Assembly: GCA_025060505.1 (NCBI GenBank)
Contig: JANXBU010000002.1
Coordinates: 142,582 to 206,581, forward strand
Length of the DNA stretch: 64,000 bases
Direction: 5' to 3'
Source: Candidatus Calescibacterium sp.
Lineage (GTDB): Bacteria > Calescibacteriota > Calescibacteriia > Calescibacteriales > Calescibacteriaceae
In this document: piece after piece, positions 37,210-46,968 of the stretch
How positions within the stretch are numbered: position 1 is the first letter of the stretch
How the letters are laid out: every line of letters starts with the position of its first letter
The notes under the pieces: model-generated
Database searches by the model: none
Told to the model about the DNA's origin: nothing
What the model saw: only the letters and a program-made list of their open reading frames with translations
Program-made: the position numbers and the translations under genes

Positions 37210-37730
37210 TGAATATTTGGCAAATTCTAAGGTCAATACCAAGTTTTTCAATTTTCAGTGATCAGGAGCTCAAAATTATATCCGAACAAGCTGAAACAAG
37301 GGATTTTGCATCCGGAGAATTTGTTCTTAGAGAAGGGCAATCAAATGAAAGAATGTATGTTATAATGCACGGAACTGTTGAGATACACAAGAAATATGAT
37401 GACAAAGACTTTGTTGTAGCTGAACTATCTGTTGGAAATTTTATTGGTGAGGTTAGCATTTTGGGATTTGATGAAAAACCTATGGCAAGCGTTATAGCTA
37501 AAACAAACACAAGTCTCCTTGAAATATCTAAGGAGGTTGTGGCAAGATGGTCGGAAGAAAATCCGAAGATCGTCATAAAGCTCTTTCAAGTTATATCTCT
37601 TGGGTTATCAAGAAAACTCAGAAAACTTAACGAGGAATATGTAAAGATTTTCATGCAGACCAAGGGTTTAGGAAAAATAAGCGAACTGAGATCTCTTCAA
37701 GAGAAACTCTTCAAGGAGTGGGGAATATAA
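37209..37730 (+). CDS. Cyclic-nucleotide-binding domain protein
   Basis: 'SIPSFSIFSDQELKIISEQAE...REGQSNERMYVIMHGTVEIHKK...GNFIGEVSILG'; start overlaps the upstream stop (TGATG). Confidence 0.8.
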   Translation: MNIWQILRSIPSFSIFSDQELKIISEQAETRDFASGEFVLREGQSNERMYVIMHGTVEIHKKYDDKDFVVAELSVGNFIGEVSILGFDEKPMASVIAKTNTSLLEISKEVVARWSEENPKIVIKLFQVISLGLSRKLRKLNEEYVKIFMQTKGLGKISELRSLQEKLFKEWGI

Positions 37731-37836
37731 TCTCTGTTTTTTCGCTGATAATTTTTCTGATTGCCTTATTCTTCATGGAGTATCGCCTTTAACCTTTTGA
37801 GTATTCCCAAAAACAGATGTTTGCAGCGGTCTTGAT

Positions 37837-38598
37837 TTACGTTCTTTTTTCAGTACGCATTTCTCTCACAATTTCAATTTCTTCATCTGATACCAAGGCT
37901 TCTGCTATATGTAGATCTTCTTTGTATGTTATTTTTATATTTCTTCTATCCCCGGGAAGTCCTATTATATTTCTTTTGTTTCTGAAAAATATTCCAGCTA
38001 GATCTGCGAATTCTTCTTTGTTGCCATCTAAAAGTTTTTCAACTGCTTTGGCTCTGAATACCTGAGGAGTTTGTATTAAAGCTACATTATTTCTTGGGAT
38101 TTCTTGTAAAAATATTGTTTCTTCATATATTGATTCCTTTGAGGTTTCATACTTTTTTATTTCAATTGTTCTTACAGTTTCTACTGGTGTTATAAATGGG
38201 ATTATGCCCTCTATAGCGGGGTTTTTTTTCAGTTCATTTATGAATCTCAGAAGCGTTTCAACAGAAAAAAGAGGTCTTGCAGCATCGTGTTCTATAAGTA
38301 TATCGTCTTGTTGTATAGATGTTTTCTTCCTGAGTTCAAGGAATGAGTTTTCAAATGATTGCCATCTTGTTTTTCCACCTTCAGTCAAAACTATTTGTGC
38401 ATATTTGTATTTTGAAATTATATCTTGCATACTATCTTGGTCTTCTTTTTGAAAAGCTAATATTATCAAATCAACACCTACTTTCAGGAATTTTGAGATT
38501 GAAAAATCTATAACTTTTATCCCTTTCAGTGTTTTGAATATTTTTTTTTCTCCAAATCTTTCGCTCTTACCAGCTCCGAGAATTATTGCGGAAATCAT
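37837..38598 (-). CDS. ispD: 2-C-methyl-D-erythritol 4-phosphate cytidylyltransferase
   Basis: 'MISAIILGAGKSERFGEKKIFKTLKG', 'IEHDAARPLFS', 'IQTPQVFRA'. Confidence 0.88.
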   Translation of the reverse strand: MISAIILGAGKSERFGEKKIFKTLKGIKVIDFSISKFLKVGVDLIILAFQKEDQDSMQDIISKYKYAQIVLTEGGKTRWQSFENSFLELRKKTSIQQDDILIEHDAARPLFSVETLLRFINELKKNPAIEGIIPFITPVETVRTIEIKKYETSKESIYEETIFLQEIPRNNVALIQTPQVFRAKAVEKLLDGNKEEFADLAGIFFRNKRNIIGLPGDRRNIKITYKEDLHIAEALVSDEEIEIVREMRTEKRT

Positions 38599-38618
38599 CT
38601 GTGGTTTGGTTATGTTTT

Positions 38619-39455
38619 CTATACTTCCATCATATCTGTTCTTTTGTAGAAGAACATATTTCCTTCAAATATAGGTTCAAATATTTCTGTGATAACAGAT
38701 ATTCTTTCAGCAGGTCCAAGAACTAAATATCCTCCCTTGTTCAGTATTGACCAGAAAGTTTCTGCAAGTTGGTTCCTTGATCTTTCATCAAAGTATATTA
38801 TCACGTTTTTGCAGAAAATCACGTCAAATTTACCAAGCATTCTCATTCTGATTTTATCCATAAGATTTATCTTTTCAAAGAACACGTTTTTTGCAACTAT
38901 ATCTTTTATTTTCCAAGTGTTCTCATCTATTCTATCAAAATATTTTGGAAGAAGATATGGTGGGATACCCCTTACAGAATACATTGAGTAGGTTCCATCT
39001 TTTGCTTTCTGAATGAAGTTCTCGTTTATATCTACTCCTACAACTTTATACGATATGTGTGGTAATTTTTCAAGCATATAAATTGATAGTGTGTACGGTT
39101 CTTCTCCGGTGGCACATCCTGCTGAAAGAAAATTTAGGTTTTTCTTTCCAGATTCATCTAAATACTTTTTCAAAATTCTATCGAAAAATACATCTATTTG
39201 AATTTTATCTCTGAAAAACTGAGTTTCTCCTATAGTTATGATTTTCAGTAGCTCATCTATTTCTTTCTGATTATGGTCTTTGCATAATTTTATATAGGTT
39301 CTTGGGTCTACTCCAAGATGCTTTAATCTTGGTTTCAATTTATAACTAAGGAGGTAAGTTTTCTGATCTTCTATGTATATTCCAGAAAATCTCCAAATTA
39401 GGTCTCTTATTTCTTTTATTTCCGACTCGGAGAAATCAAATGACTTTTCTTCCAT
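38619..39455 (-). CDS. cheR: CheR-family protein-glutamate methyltransferase
   Basis: 'TIGETQFFRDKIQIDVFF', 'FLSAGCATGEEPYTLSIYM', 'DVIFCKNVIIYFDERSRNQL'. Confidence 0.88.
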   Translation of the reverse strand: MEEKSFDFSESEIKEIRDLIWRFSGIYIEDQKTYLLSYKLKPRLKHLGVDPRTYIKLCKDHNQKEIDELLKIITIGETQFFRDKIQIDVFFDRILKKYLDESGKKNLNFLSAGCATGEEPYTLSIYMLEKLPHISYKVVGVDINENFIQKAKDGTYSMYSVRGIPPYLLPKYFDRIDENTWKIKDIVAKNVFFEKINLMDKIRMRMLGKFDVIFCKNVIIYFDERSRNQLAETFWSILNKGGYLVLGPAERISVITEIFEPIFEGNMFFYKRTDMMEV

Positions 39456-39671
39456 CTGATGAAGAAATTTCTTTAATTATTATAGCTTTAATTATTTGTG
39501 AATCTAAATTCAAAATTCAAAATTTAAAAATATAAAAATTTAAAAGATTACAAAGCAAATTTTATTCGAATAATTTATTCCTCATTGTTTTTGTTTTTCG
39601 TTTCGAGATTTTTGTCATTCAGTTTGATTTTTATACAAAATTTTCCGAATGTTGATTAATTTTTAATCACT

Positions 39672-41495
39672 ATGGAATTCGGATTTCCTGTTTTATCTGC
39701 TGGCATATGGCTTTCTATTGTGATGATACTAGTTTTGTTGAGCTGGCTCATATTCTATTATTCTCCTGTTGTTATAAAAACGACCATAAGTTTCGTTGTT
39801 TTTTCTGTTATATTGCTCACGGTTTCATTATGGGTTGGAACGCATTCTATAATTGAGTTTGTTCGTGAGTGGAGCGAGTATGAAGTGAGCAGAATAGAAG
39901 AGGGAGCTTTTACATTTATAGAAAGACGTAAAAGTGATCAGAGAACGATCGTCAAGAGATTTACAGATGAACCCGAAAAAATACTGGAAGATAGATTTGC
40001 TAAAACTGTTCTTGACTACATTGCTATTGCAGATAGGAGTGGGAAGATAATTGCTTCAAACAAGAATCTGAATTTCAACATATCAAATATTGAAGGGGAT
40101 TTGGAGCAGGGATTTTACAGATCAAATGGTGTTGTTTATCTTCTGACGGTTGCGAATGCGAAAGATGATAAGTTCATACTGATAGGCGAGCAGGTTGAAA
40201 TAAGAATAATCCCAGCTCTGCAAGGTATGCTTTCTATTAAGGAAGCCTATATTCAAACAGGGCAGGAAGATAATCAACAGAATGAAGATGAAACAGTTTT
40301 AAAGAACGCGCAAATTGAGTTAGGTTCGGATATAAATCTTGTTCTTGTTCCGAATTACGATCTGGTTTTTGAACTTGTTTCAAAGCTCGCAACGGAAACA
40401 TCAAGAGGAATTGGTGTATCTTTGATTCTCGCGGCTGTTTTCTTCGCTGTTCTCTCTCTTATATATATCAGAAAACCGCTTATGGGTTTGATTTCTGCTT
40501 CATCTGAAGTTGAAAAAGGAAATTTTGAGTACGAAATTCCAGATAGACCAAAGGGAGATATCGGAAAACTTATAAACACTTTCAACAGTATGATAAAGGG
40601 TCTCAGAAAAAGAGATGCTCAGATAAAATATAGAAACGAGTTGCTTTCAGCTATAAGAGAGCTTGCAAGAGCTATCCTTAACGAATTTGATAAGGAGAAA
40701 GTTTTTGAAATATGCGTTGATACCGCCGGAATTAAAACAGGCTCAAAGTGTGCTATATTTTATAGCGATAAAATCAGATATTCTGAAAAGCCAGATGTAG
40801 AAAGACAAGATCTTGAAGGACTGCAAGATGGTGAGACTATAAAGAAAGATGGAAACTACATTTTATACTATGAAATATCTGCTCATAAGGAAGAAGGAAA
40901 AATACTTTACGGAAAATTTATCGCACAGAGAGATAAAGATTTTTCTCAGGAAGAAAAGGAGTTTTTCTCATCAATCGTCAATTACGCTGCTTCCGCGTGT
41001 CTGAGAATTGATTATGTTATGAAACTCAAACTCCTCCAATCTACAGATAGTGTAACAGGACTCTTCAACTCTACATTTTTCAAATCAAGCGTTAAAAGAG
41101 AAGTATCTATGTTTCAAAGATTTCAGAGAAATTTTGCCATCGTGTTTATAGATATACAGAACTCATCTGAAATAATAGATAGGTTCGGAAACATAATATG
41201 GGAAGATATAATAAAAGCTGTGTCTATGATAATGAAGAAATCTGTTAGAACTTATGATATACCAGCTCGTCTTGGTAACGATAGGTTTGCCTTACTTCTT
41301 CCAAACACAGTGGCTCAAAATGCGAAAGTCGTCGAAGATAGAGTAAGAGATATTATAAGATCTGCTCCGGAGATACCATCTCTACCGGAACTTGAAATAA
41401 AAATAGAGGTTTCCTCAATAGCTACTGATTCTACTAATGTTGACGAAATATTTAGGAGCATAGACCAAAGAATATCTGCTGTGCAAGAGAAATAA
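39672..41495 (+). CDS. Membrane HAMP/GAF-like protein with degenerate GGDEF domain
   Basis: N-terminal TM, HAMP-like 'RKPLMGLISASSEVEKGNFEYEIPDRPKGDIGKLINTFNSM', C-terminal 'DSVTGLFNSTFF...PARLGNDRFALLLP'. Confidence 0.78.
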   Translation: MEFGFPVLSAGIWLSIVMILVLLSWLIFYYSPVVIKTTISFVVFSVILLTVSLWVGTHSIIEFVREWSEYEVSRIEEGAFTFIERRKSDQRTIVKRFTDEPEKILEDRFAKTVLDYIAIADRSGKIIASNKNLNFNISNIEGDLEQGFYRSNGVVYLLTVANAKDDKFILIGEQVEIRIIPALQGMLSIKEAYIQTGQEDNQQNEDETVLKNAQIELGSDINLVLVPNYDLVFELVSKLATETSRGIGVSLILAAVFFAVLSLIYIRKPLMGLISASSEVEKGNFEYEIPDRPKGDIGKLINTFNSMIKGLRKRDAQIKYRNELLSAIRELARAILNEFDKEKVFEICVDTAGIKTGSKCAIFYSDKIRYSEKPDVERQDLEGLQDGETIKKDGNYILYYEISAHKEEGKILYGKFIAQRDKDFSQEEKEFFSSIVNYAASACLRIDYVMKLKLLQSTDSVTGLFNSTFFKSSVKREVSMFQRFQRNFAIVFIDIQNSSEIIDRFGNIIWEDIIKAVSMIMKKSVRTYDIPARLGNDRFALLLPNTVAQNAKVVEDRVRDIIRSAPEIPSLPELEIKIEVSSIATDSTNVDEIFRSIDQRISAVQEK

Positions 41496-41557
41496 TTCAT
41501 GATAATAAACAAAAAAGAAAACAGGAAATTTTATCTCAAAAAAATTAAAATTTCTGA

Positions 41558-42277
41558 GTGTTGAAAGAGAAGTCGCCAGAGGAAATTATAAAGGAGATCG
41601 AAAAAATTTTTTCAAGACCTTATTCCTATCCTTTCTATGAAAAGAAGAAAAGTAATATCTATTTCATAGCTGGGTCTGTTTTGGCAGTATTGATTTTGCT
41701 TTCTGTTTTGTTTTTTGTTTTTTCTCCAAGTTTCAGGATTGAAACCAAAAATCTTGGAACTACTGAGAAGACCATAGAAACAGAAGAAAAAAAGGGATGT
41801 TTTTTATCTGTATCATACGATAATGAAGTCGTGAATCTTATTCTTGATTTTGGAGTAAAGGATATGAGGATAGTTTCCGCAAAAAAATTAAAGAGAAACA
41901 ACATAAAGTTTTTTGTAGGAGATTTCAGGACATTTAATGATTCTGTGATAGTTTCGTCAAGACTGAACGACAAATCGATTCCCAACAAAATAGAGAAAGT
42001 CAATGAAGATTTTTGGAGGGTTTATATCAATTTGGAAGTTCCAGAACTTCAAGTATATTACAACAAACCAAATATATCTCAGAGCGATGTTTCAAATATA
42101 GAGAAACTAATTTCAGGCAAAGTTGGAGAGGTAGTTAGAGTTGAGGTCTTTCCATATGAGGTCCCGGTTGCTGATGTGATTATTGAACTTGAAAAAAGGG
42201 AGCAATGCGAAAGCTTAGTTAATTTTCTCAAATCAAAAGGTAAGAAAGTTGTGACAGAATTGTTTTTAAGAAGCTGA
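41558..42277 (+). CDS. Single-pass membrane protein of unknown function
   Basis: One TM segment 'IYFIAGSVLAVLILLSVLFFVF' after a short cytoplasmic N-terminus; TTG start. Confidence 0.5.
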   Translation: MLKEKSPEEIIKEIEKIFSRPYSYPFYEKKKSNIYFIAGSVLAVLILLSVLFFVFSPSFRIETKNLGTTEKTIETEEKKGCFLSVSYDNEVVNLILDFGVKDMRIVSAKKLKRNNIKFFVGDFRTFNDSVIVSSRLNDKSIPNKIEKVNEDFWRVYINLEVPELQVYYNKPNISQSDVSNIEKLISGKVGEVVRVEVFPYEVPVADVIIELEKREQCESLVNFLKSKGKKVVTELFLRS

Positions 42278-42327
42278 ATTATATTTGAAGTTTAATAGAT
42301 TTGATTTCTACAAGCCTGATTTGGTAA

Positions 42328-43497
42328 ATGTTTATCTGGGATACAGAAAATAATATAGGGTTAAGCGTATTTAAATCTTTTAGAAAAATAGAGGTCAATC
42401 TTGTTAATCAGGAGCCTCCAAACAAAAAGGGAATTACTATATTTTTTCCGGATCCTTTTTACATGACAATTAGAACTTTCGACTTTTCATTTGGTGGGAA
42501 AAGAGCGAAGAAAGCCTGTGAGGTTGAGATAGCTTCACTTGAGATGTTTCAGGGAGATAAATATTTAATATGGACTCCTCGCAGAGCTGGAACATCTCTT
42601 GTAATAATATACGAAGGCGAGTATGTTCAGAGTTTTGTATCAGAAGGAATTAGTTCCATGATTTTCAAACCGATTTGTCTTTTGCATCTATGTGATGGAA
42701 CCAACATCGTTGCAGATATAGGGGAAAAAACAGTTTCAATAGCCTCTTTAATAGATAAAGACTTTTTCAGAATAGCATTTTTCAGATACCAAACAAAAGA
42801 AGATATAAGAGCCTATGTTATGCTTTTTTTATCTGGATTGAAAAATAGGAACCTTAAATTTATGGTATGTGGTAAGAGGTCAGAGTTTTTTCCATTTGAG
42901 GCTCAGGTTGTTAAACCATCTGACATTTTTGATGTTCAAGTGGATGATCCTTCTTTTACTTCTCTTTTCTGTGCAGCTTTGGGAAAGTATCCTGATGTCA
43001 GGTTAAAATTTGTTGAATATCAACCAAGTCTTGAACTTCTGCTACAAAGATCGCTCGGGATATCGGTTTTATCTTTTATAGCTTTGGCACTTGGATTTTT
43101 TCCCTCTTTTCTTGAATTGAGACACATTGAGGGGAAAGTGAAAAACCTAGTCAATGAAAAATCTCAAATTTTTTCTTCTGTTTTTCCGGACAAAAAAGTT
43201 GTTGATCCGTACTCCCAACTCAAGATAGAATACTCAAGACTCGTAGGTAACGGAGATAAATCTGGATTTCATGTTTTTGCTAGGTTCGCTGAGGCTATCT
43301 CTTTACATGTAATAAGGATGGAGGATTTCTCTCTTGATTCAGGTGAAATATCAGCTCAACTGAAAATAAAGGAAATCTCAGACATACAGAAAATAAAGGA
43401 AGCACTTGAGAAATTTCTGAAGGATGTTAAAGTTACGTCAACGGTAAGAAGCAGAGAAGGAGATTCATACATAATGCGTATAAGTGGTAAGCTATAA
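42328..43497 (+). CDS. Putative PilM/PilN or GspL-like assembly protein
   Basis: N-terminal soluble region, single TM 'LGISVLSFIALALGFF', C-terminal region resembling GspL/PilN ('ISLHVIRMEDFSLDSGEISAQLKIKEISDIQKIKEALEKFLKDVKVT'). By-eye call only. Confidence 0.4.
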   Translation: MFIWDTENNIGLSVFKSFRKIEVNLVNQEPPNKKGITIFFPDPFYMTIRTFDFSFGGKRAKKACEVEIASLEMFQGDKYLIWTPRRAGTSLVIIYEGEYVQSFVSEGISSMIFKPICLLHLCDGTNIVADIGEKTVSIASLIDKDFFRIAFFRYQTKEDIRAYVMLFLSGLKNRNLKFMVCGKRSEFFPFEAQVVKPSDIFDVQVDDPSFTSLFCAALGKYPDVRLKFVEYQPSLELLLQRSLGISVLSFIALALGFFPSFLELRHIEGKVKNLVNEKSQIFSSVFPDKKVVDPYSQLKIEYSRLVGNGDKSGFHVFARFAEAISLHVIRMEDFSLDSGEISAQLKIKEISDIQKIKEALEKFLKDVKVTSTVRSREGDSYIMRISGKL

Positions 43498-43550
43498 TGC
43501 GATATAGGGTCTTCGGAATTACATTACATAACACAAGGTATTTCAACAAT

Positions 43551-44585
43551 TCAGAAATATCTTCGTTTGAAAAAAGTGAAATTAGATCCAAATAATAACC
43601 TTATGTCATCTATGTTGTATTTTATCATGGTAAGTCGCTCTACACCCATTCCGAAGGCAAAACCTTGAACATCTGTGTATTGAACAGATCTGAAAACTTC
43701 TGGATGAACCATTCCGCATCCGGCAACTTCAAGGAATCCAGAACCTTTACACACTTTGCATGATTTGTTTTCACCTTTACATATGCTGCATGAAACATCA
43801 ACTTCCGCTGATGGTTCTGTGAAAGGAAAATATGAAGGTCTGAACCTTACTTTTACATCTTCGCTGAAAAACTTCTTGAAGAAAAATTCAAGCACTCCGA
43901 AAAGGTCGGACATTCTGACTTTTTTATCTACATATAATCCCTCTACCTGATGGAACACAGGAGAGTGTGTTGCATCCCAGTCTCTTCTGAAAACCCTTCC
44001 TGGAGCGATTATTTTTATAGGTATCTTACCTCTGCGTTTTTCCATAGCTCTTATTTGAACTGGGGATGTGTGTGTTCTGAGCAGTCTGTTATCTTCAAGG
44101 TAGAATGTATCTTGCATATCTCGCGCCGGATGATCTGGGGGAATATTCAGAGCTGTAAAATTATACCAATCGCCTTCTACCTCGGGGCCATCTTCTACTT
44201 CAAAGCCCATTTTCTCAAATATTTTTTTTATTTGTCTCATTACCTCAGAAACCGGATGCGTTGCGCCAAGAAATCTTGTCCTTCCATCAAGAGTTATATC
44301 TGGTAATTTGAACTCTATCTTCTTTTGTTCTTCTATTTCTTTTGATTTGGTCTCTATTATCTCTTTTATTTCGTTGAGTATTTTTCCAAGAAGTTTTTTC
44401 TGCTCAACTTCTTTTGTTTGTGGAATAATCTTGAACATCTCTGGTAGTTTTTCTTTCAGGTATTTTGATTTGAGTTCAGATATTATCTTGTTTTTTTCTT
44501 CATCTGAGTCTGTTTTTGTTGCTTCTTCTATTTTTCGTATGACTTCTTCTTTGAGCTTTTTGGCTTCGTCAATTGCATCTTTCAT
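43551..44585 (-). CDS. pheS: Phenylalanine--tRNA ligase alpha subunit
   Basis: 'HPVSEVMRQIKKIFEKMGFEVEDGPEVEGDWYNFTALNIPPDHPARDMQDTFYL', 'GFAFGMGVERLTMIKY'. Confidence 0.95.
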   Translation of the reverse strand: MKDAIDEAKKLKEEVIRKIEEATKTDSDEEKNKIISELKSKYLKEKLPEMFKIIPQTKEVEQKKLLGKILNEIKEIIETKSKEIEEQKKIEFKLPDITLDGRTRFLGATHPVSEVMRQIKKIFEKMGFEVEDGPEVEGDWYNFTALNIPPDHPARDMQDTFYLEDNRLLRTHTSPVQIRAMEKRRGKIPIKIIAPGRVFRRDWDATHSPVFHQVEGLYVDKKVRMSDLFGVLEFFFKKFFSEDVKVRFRPSYFPFTEPSAEVDVSCSICKGENKSCKVCKGSGFLEVAGCGMVHPEVFRSVQYTDVQGFAFGMGVERLTMIKYNIDDIRLLFGSNFTFFKRRYF

Positions 44586-44658
44586 ATAGACCTTTTTTAA
44601 ATATAATTCTTTATGTTTTTACAAATGTTGATTTTTTTATTGTTAATTTTCTGTTATT

Positions 44659-44751
44659 GGAGAGGTGGCCGAGAGGTCTAAGGCAGCAGCCTGCTAAGCT
44701 GCGACGGAGTTAAAATCCGTCTCGCGGGTTCGAATCCCGCCCTCTCCGCCA
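44659..44751 (+). tRNA. tRNA-Ser (anticodon GCT), class II with long variable arm and encoded CCA
   Basis: Acceptor GGAGAGG/CCTCTCC; anticodon stem gcagc-ctGCTaa-gctgc; T-arm cgcgggTTCGAATcccgc; 3' GCCA. Confidence 0.95.
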
Positions 44752-44845
44752 GAATATGCAATACCTTCGTAAATCAAAACACATATTTAAAAAAATACAA
44801 CTTATACAAATCAAAAATCTTATAATTATTTAGAAAAATGGTATC

Positions 44846-46735
44846 GTGGATAGAAAAGCAAAATTCCTTATAGTTGAATCTCCTACCAAGGCCAGGAAAA
44901 TATCTCAGTTTCTCGGTAAAGATTGGAGGGTTCTTGCTACCTTTGGTCATATAAGAGACCTACCACAAGATAATATGGGTTTTTCTATATCTGATTTACT
45001 TCAAGGTTCTGTAAATCTTTACTTTGAAATAACCAAAGCAAATGTTGTTTCATTCCTTCGCAAAAATATAAGTAGCGATGACGATGTTATAATAGCTTCT
45101 GATCCAGATAGAGAAGGAGAAGCTATTGCTTATCACACCGCTTATGTGCTTGGACTTAAAAATCCCAAGAGAGCTGTTTTTCATGAGATAACAAAAAATG
45201 CTGTGCTTTCTGCTATTTCTAACCCGGGAAAAATAAATATGGACCTCGTTCATGCTCAGATGTCAAGGAGAGTTATTGATAGACTCGTTGGATATACTAT
45301 CTCTCCGGTTTTGTGGAAGTTCAGGAAGAACTCTTCTGCTGGTAGGGTTCAGTCAACAGCTCTCCACCTGATCACAGTAAGATGGAACGAGGTTATGAAT
45401 TTTGATAAAAAAACATATTTTGTTGCTTTCTTAGACTTTGGAGATTTCAAAGCATTTTTATACGAGAGAGATAAAGATGGTAAGACCAGAATAAAACATT
45501 TTTTCAAAGAATCAGATGTTCAAGAATTGCTTCAGAAAATAAAGGAGGTTTTTATTTCAAAGTTCAAAAGAGGTACAGACTTATCTTATCCAAGTCCCCC
45601 ATATATAACTTCTTCTCTTCTGCAAGACGCAAAGTCTATTCTTGGTTTCTCATCTGATTTTGCAATGAAAATAGCTCAGTCATTGTTTGAGAATGGATAT
45701 ATAACATATCACAGAACAGATTCTGTATCTGTTTCATCAGAAGGCTATTCAATAGCTCGTAGATTTTTTGAGGGATCAGAACTTTCAGATATTCAGAATG
45801 TTGGAAGATCTTGGAGATCTCGTGTTGCAAACGCTCAGGAGGCGCACGAATGTATAAGACCAACTTCACTTGGACTTGAAAAATTCAAAAAGCTGTTTGA
45901 GAAGAAAATTCAGGATATAAAAAATAACAAAGCACTTTCACCGTATGATAAAATGATATATATCATTGGATTACGTTTTATTTCTTCTCAGTCAAAAAAT
46001 GCCGTCTATGATACTGTGGAGTTAGAATTCACTTCACCTGATATTGATCAAAATTTGTTTTTCAGAGCTAAGGTAAGAAAACTCAAATTCGATGGTTTCT
46101 TGCGTTTATGGAACTTTCGTCAGGATACAGAAATAGATGATCTTGCGGAAGGAGAATCCGCATTCAAGAAGGCATTATCTCTTGAATTCGAAAAAAATAT
46201 TCGTATTAGAGATTCAGATTTTCCAAAAGTTTCTTATTCAAAGAGATACACTCAGCCTCCACCACTTTATACAGAAGCTACACTGATAAAAGAGCTCGAA
46301 AGGCTGGGTGTTGGAAGACCTTCAACATATGCTAACATAATAAAAACTCTCAAATCAAGAGGGTACATAATTGAGGAAAAAGGGAAGCTTATACCAACTC
46401 CTGATGGATTGTTTCAAGATAAAATTCTTTCTGAAAAATTCCCTGATATATGCTCTCCTGAATTCACAGCAAAAATGGAAGAAGAGCTTGATAGAATATC
46501 TCGTGGAGAGGTCAATTGGATACAATCTCTTCAGAATGCATCAAAAACATACTTGGAGAAATTTGAGTTGTTCAAAAAAATGATAGAACAAGAAATCGGC
46601 CAGCTCAGGAGTCATTTTCAAAACTCTGGTCATAATTTTGAGGGAGTAGAGAAAAGTAAGAAGAAATTCTGGAAGAACGAAAAGAGAAAACCTAAAAGTA
46701 GAAAGGTAAATAAAAATACAAACAAAAAACAGTAG
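44846..46735 (+). CDS. topA: DNA topoisomerase I (type IA), lacking C-terminal zinc fingers
   Basis: 'KFLIVESPTKARKISQFLG', 'IIASDPDREGEAIAYH', 'RVQSTAL', 'GYITYHRTDSVSVS', 'YTEATLIKELERLGVGRPSTYA'. Confidence 0.93.
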   Translation: MDRKAKFLIVESPTKARKISQFLGKDWRVLATFGHIRDLPQDNMGFSISDLLQGSVNLYFEITKANVVSFLRKNISSDDDVIIASDPDREGEAIAYHTAYVLGLKNPKRAVFHEITKNAVLSAISNPGKINMDLVHAQMSRRVIDRLVGYTISPVLWKFRKNSSAGRVQSTALHLITVRWNEVMNFDKKTYFVAFLDFGDFKAFLYERDKDGKTRIKHFFKESDVQELLQKIKEVFISKFKRGTDLSYPSPPYITSSLLQDAKSILGFSSDFAMKIAQSLFENGYITYHRTDSVSVSSEGYSIARRFFEGSELSDIQNVGRSWRSRVANAQEAHECIRPTSLGLEKFKKLFEKKIQDIKNNKALSPYDKMIYIIGLRFISSQSKNAVYDTVELEFTSPDIDQNLFFRAKVRKLKFDGFLRLWNFRQDTEIDDLAEGESAFKKALSLEFEKNIRIRDSDFPKVSYSKRYTQPPPLYTEATLIKELERLGVGRPSTYANIIKTLKSRGYIIEEKGKLIPTPDGLFQDKILSEKFPDICSPEFTAKMEEELDRISRGEVNWIQSLQNASKTYLEKFELFKKMIEQEIGQLRSHFQNSGHNFEGVEKSKKKFWKNEKRKPKSRKVNKNTNKKQ

Positions 46736-46832
46736 AGCTCAAATTTTTTAGATGTAAAATATGAATTCTTAATTTTGGATAGAGTTCTGTGAAGGAGTAA
46801 AGTAAGTATAAAATCTTGCTCTTGAGATCTCC

Positions 46833-46878
46833 GAGGATAATCTCAATCAAAAATTGAGGATAATCTCAATCAAAAATT
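46833..46878. repeat. Exact 23-bp tandem duplication (gaggataatctcaatcaaaaatt x2) upstream of thyX
   Basis: 46833-46855 and 46856-46878 are identical; each includes a GAG...CTC partial dyad. Confidence 0.9.
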
Positions 46879-46968
46879 CTGAAAGATGAAGTGTAGACGG
46901 AAAAAAATGATAAAATCTGAACAATCAAAAAATTGTGAAACTTCTTGATTACTTACTATATCATAGGA

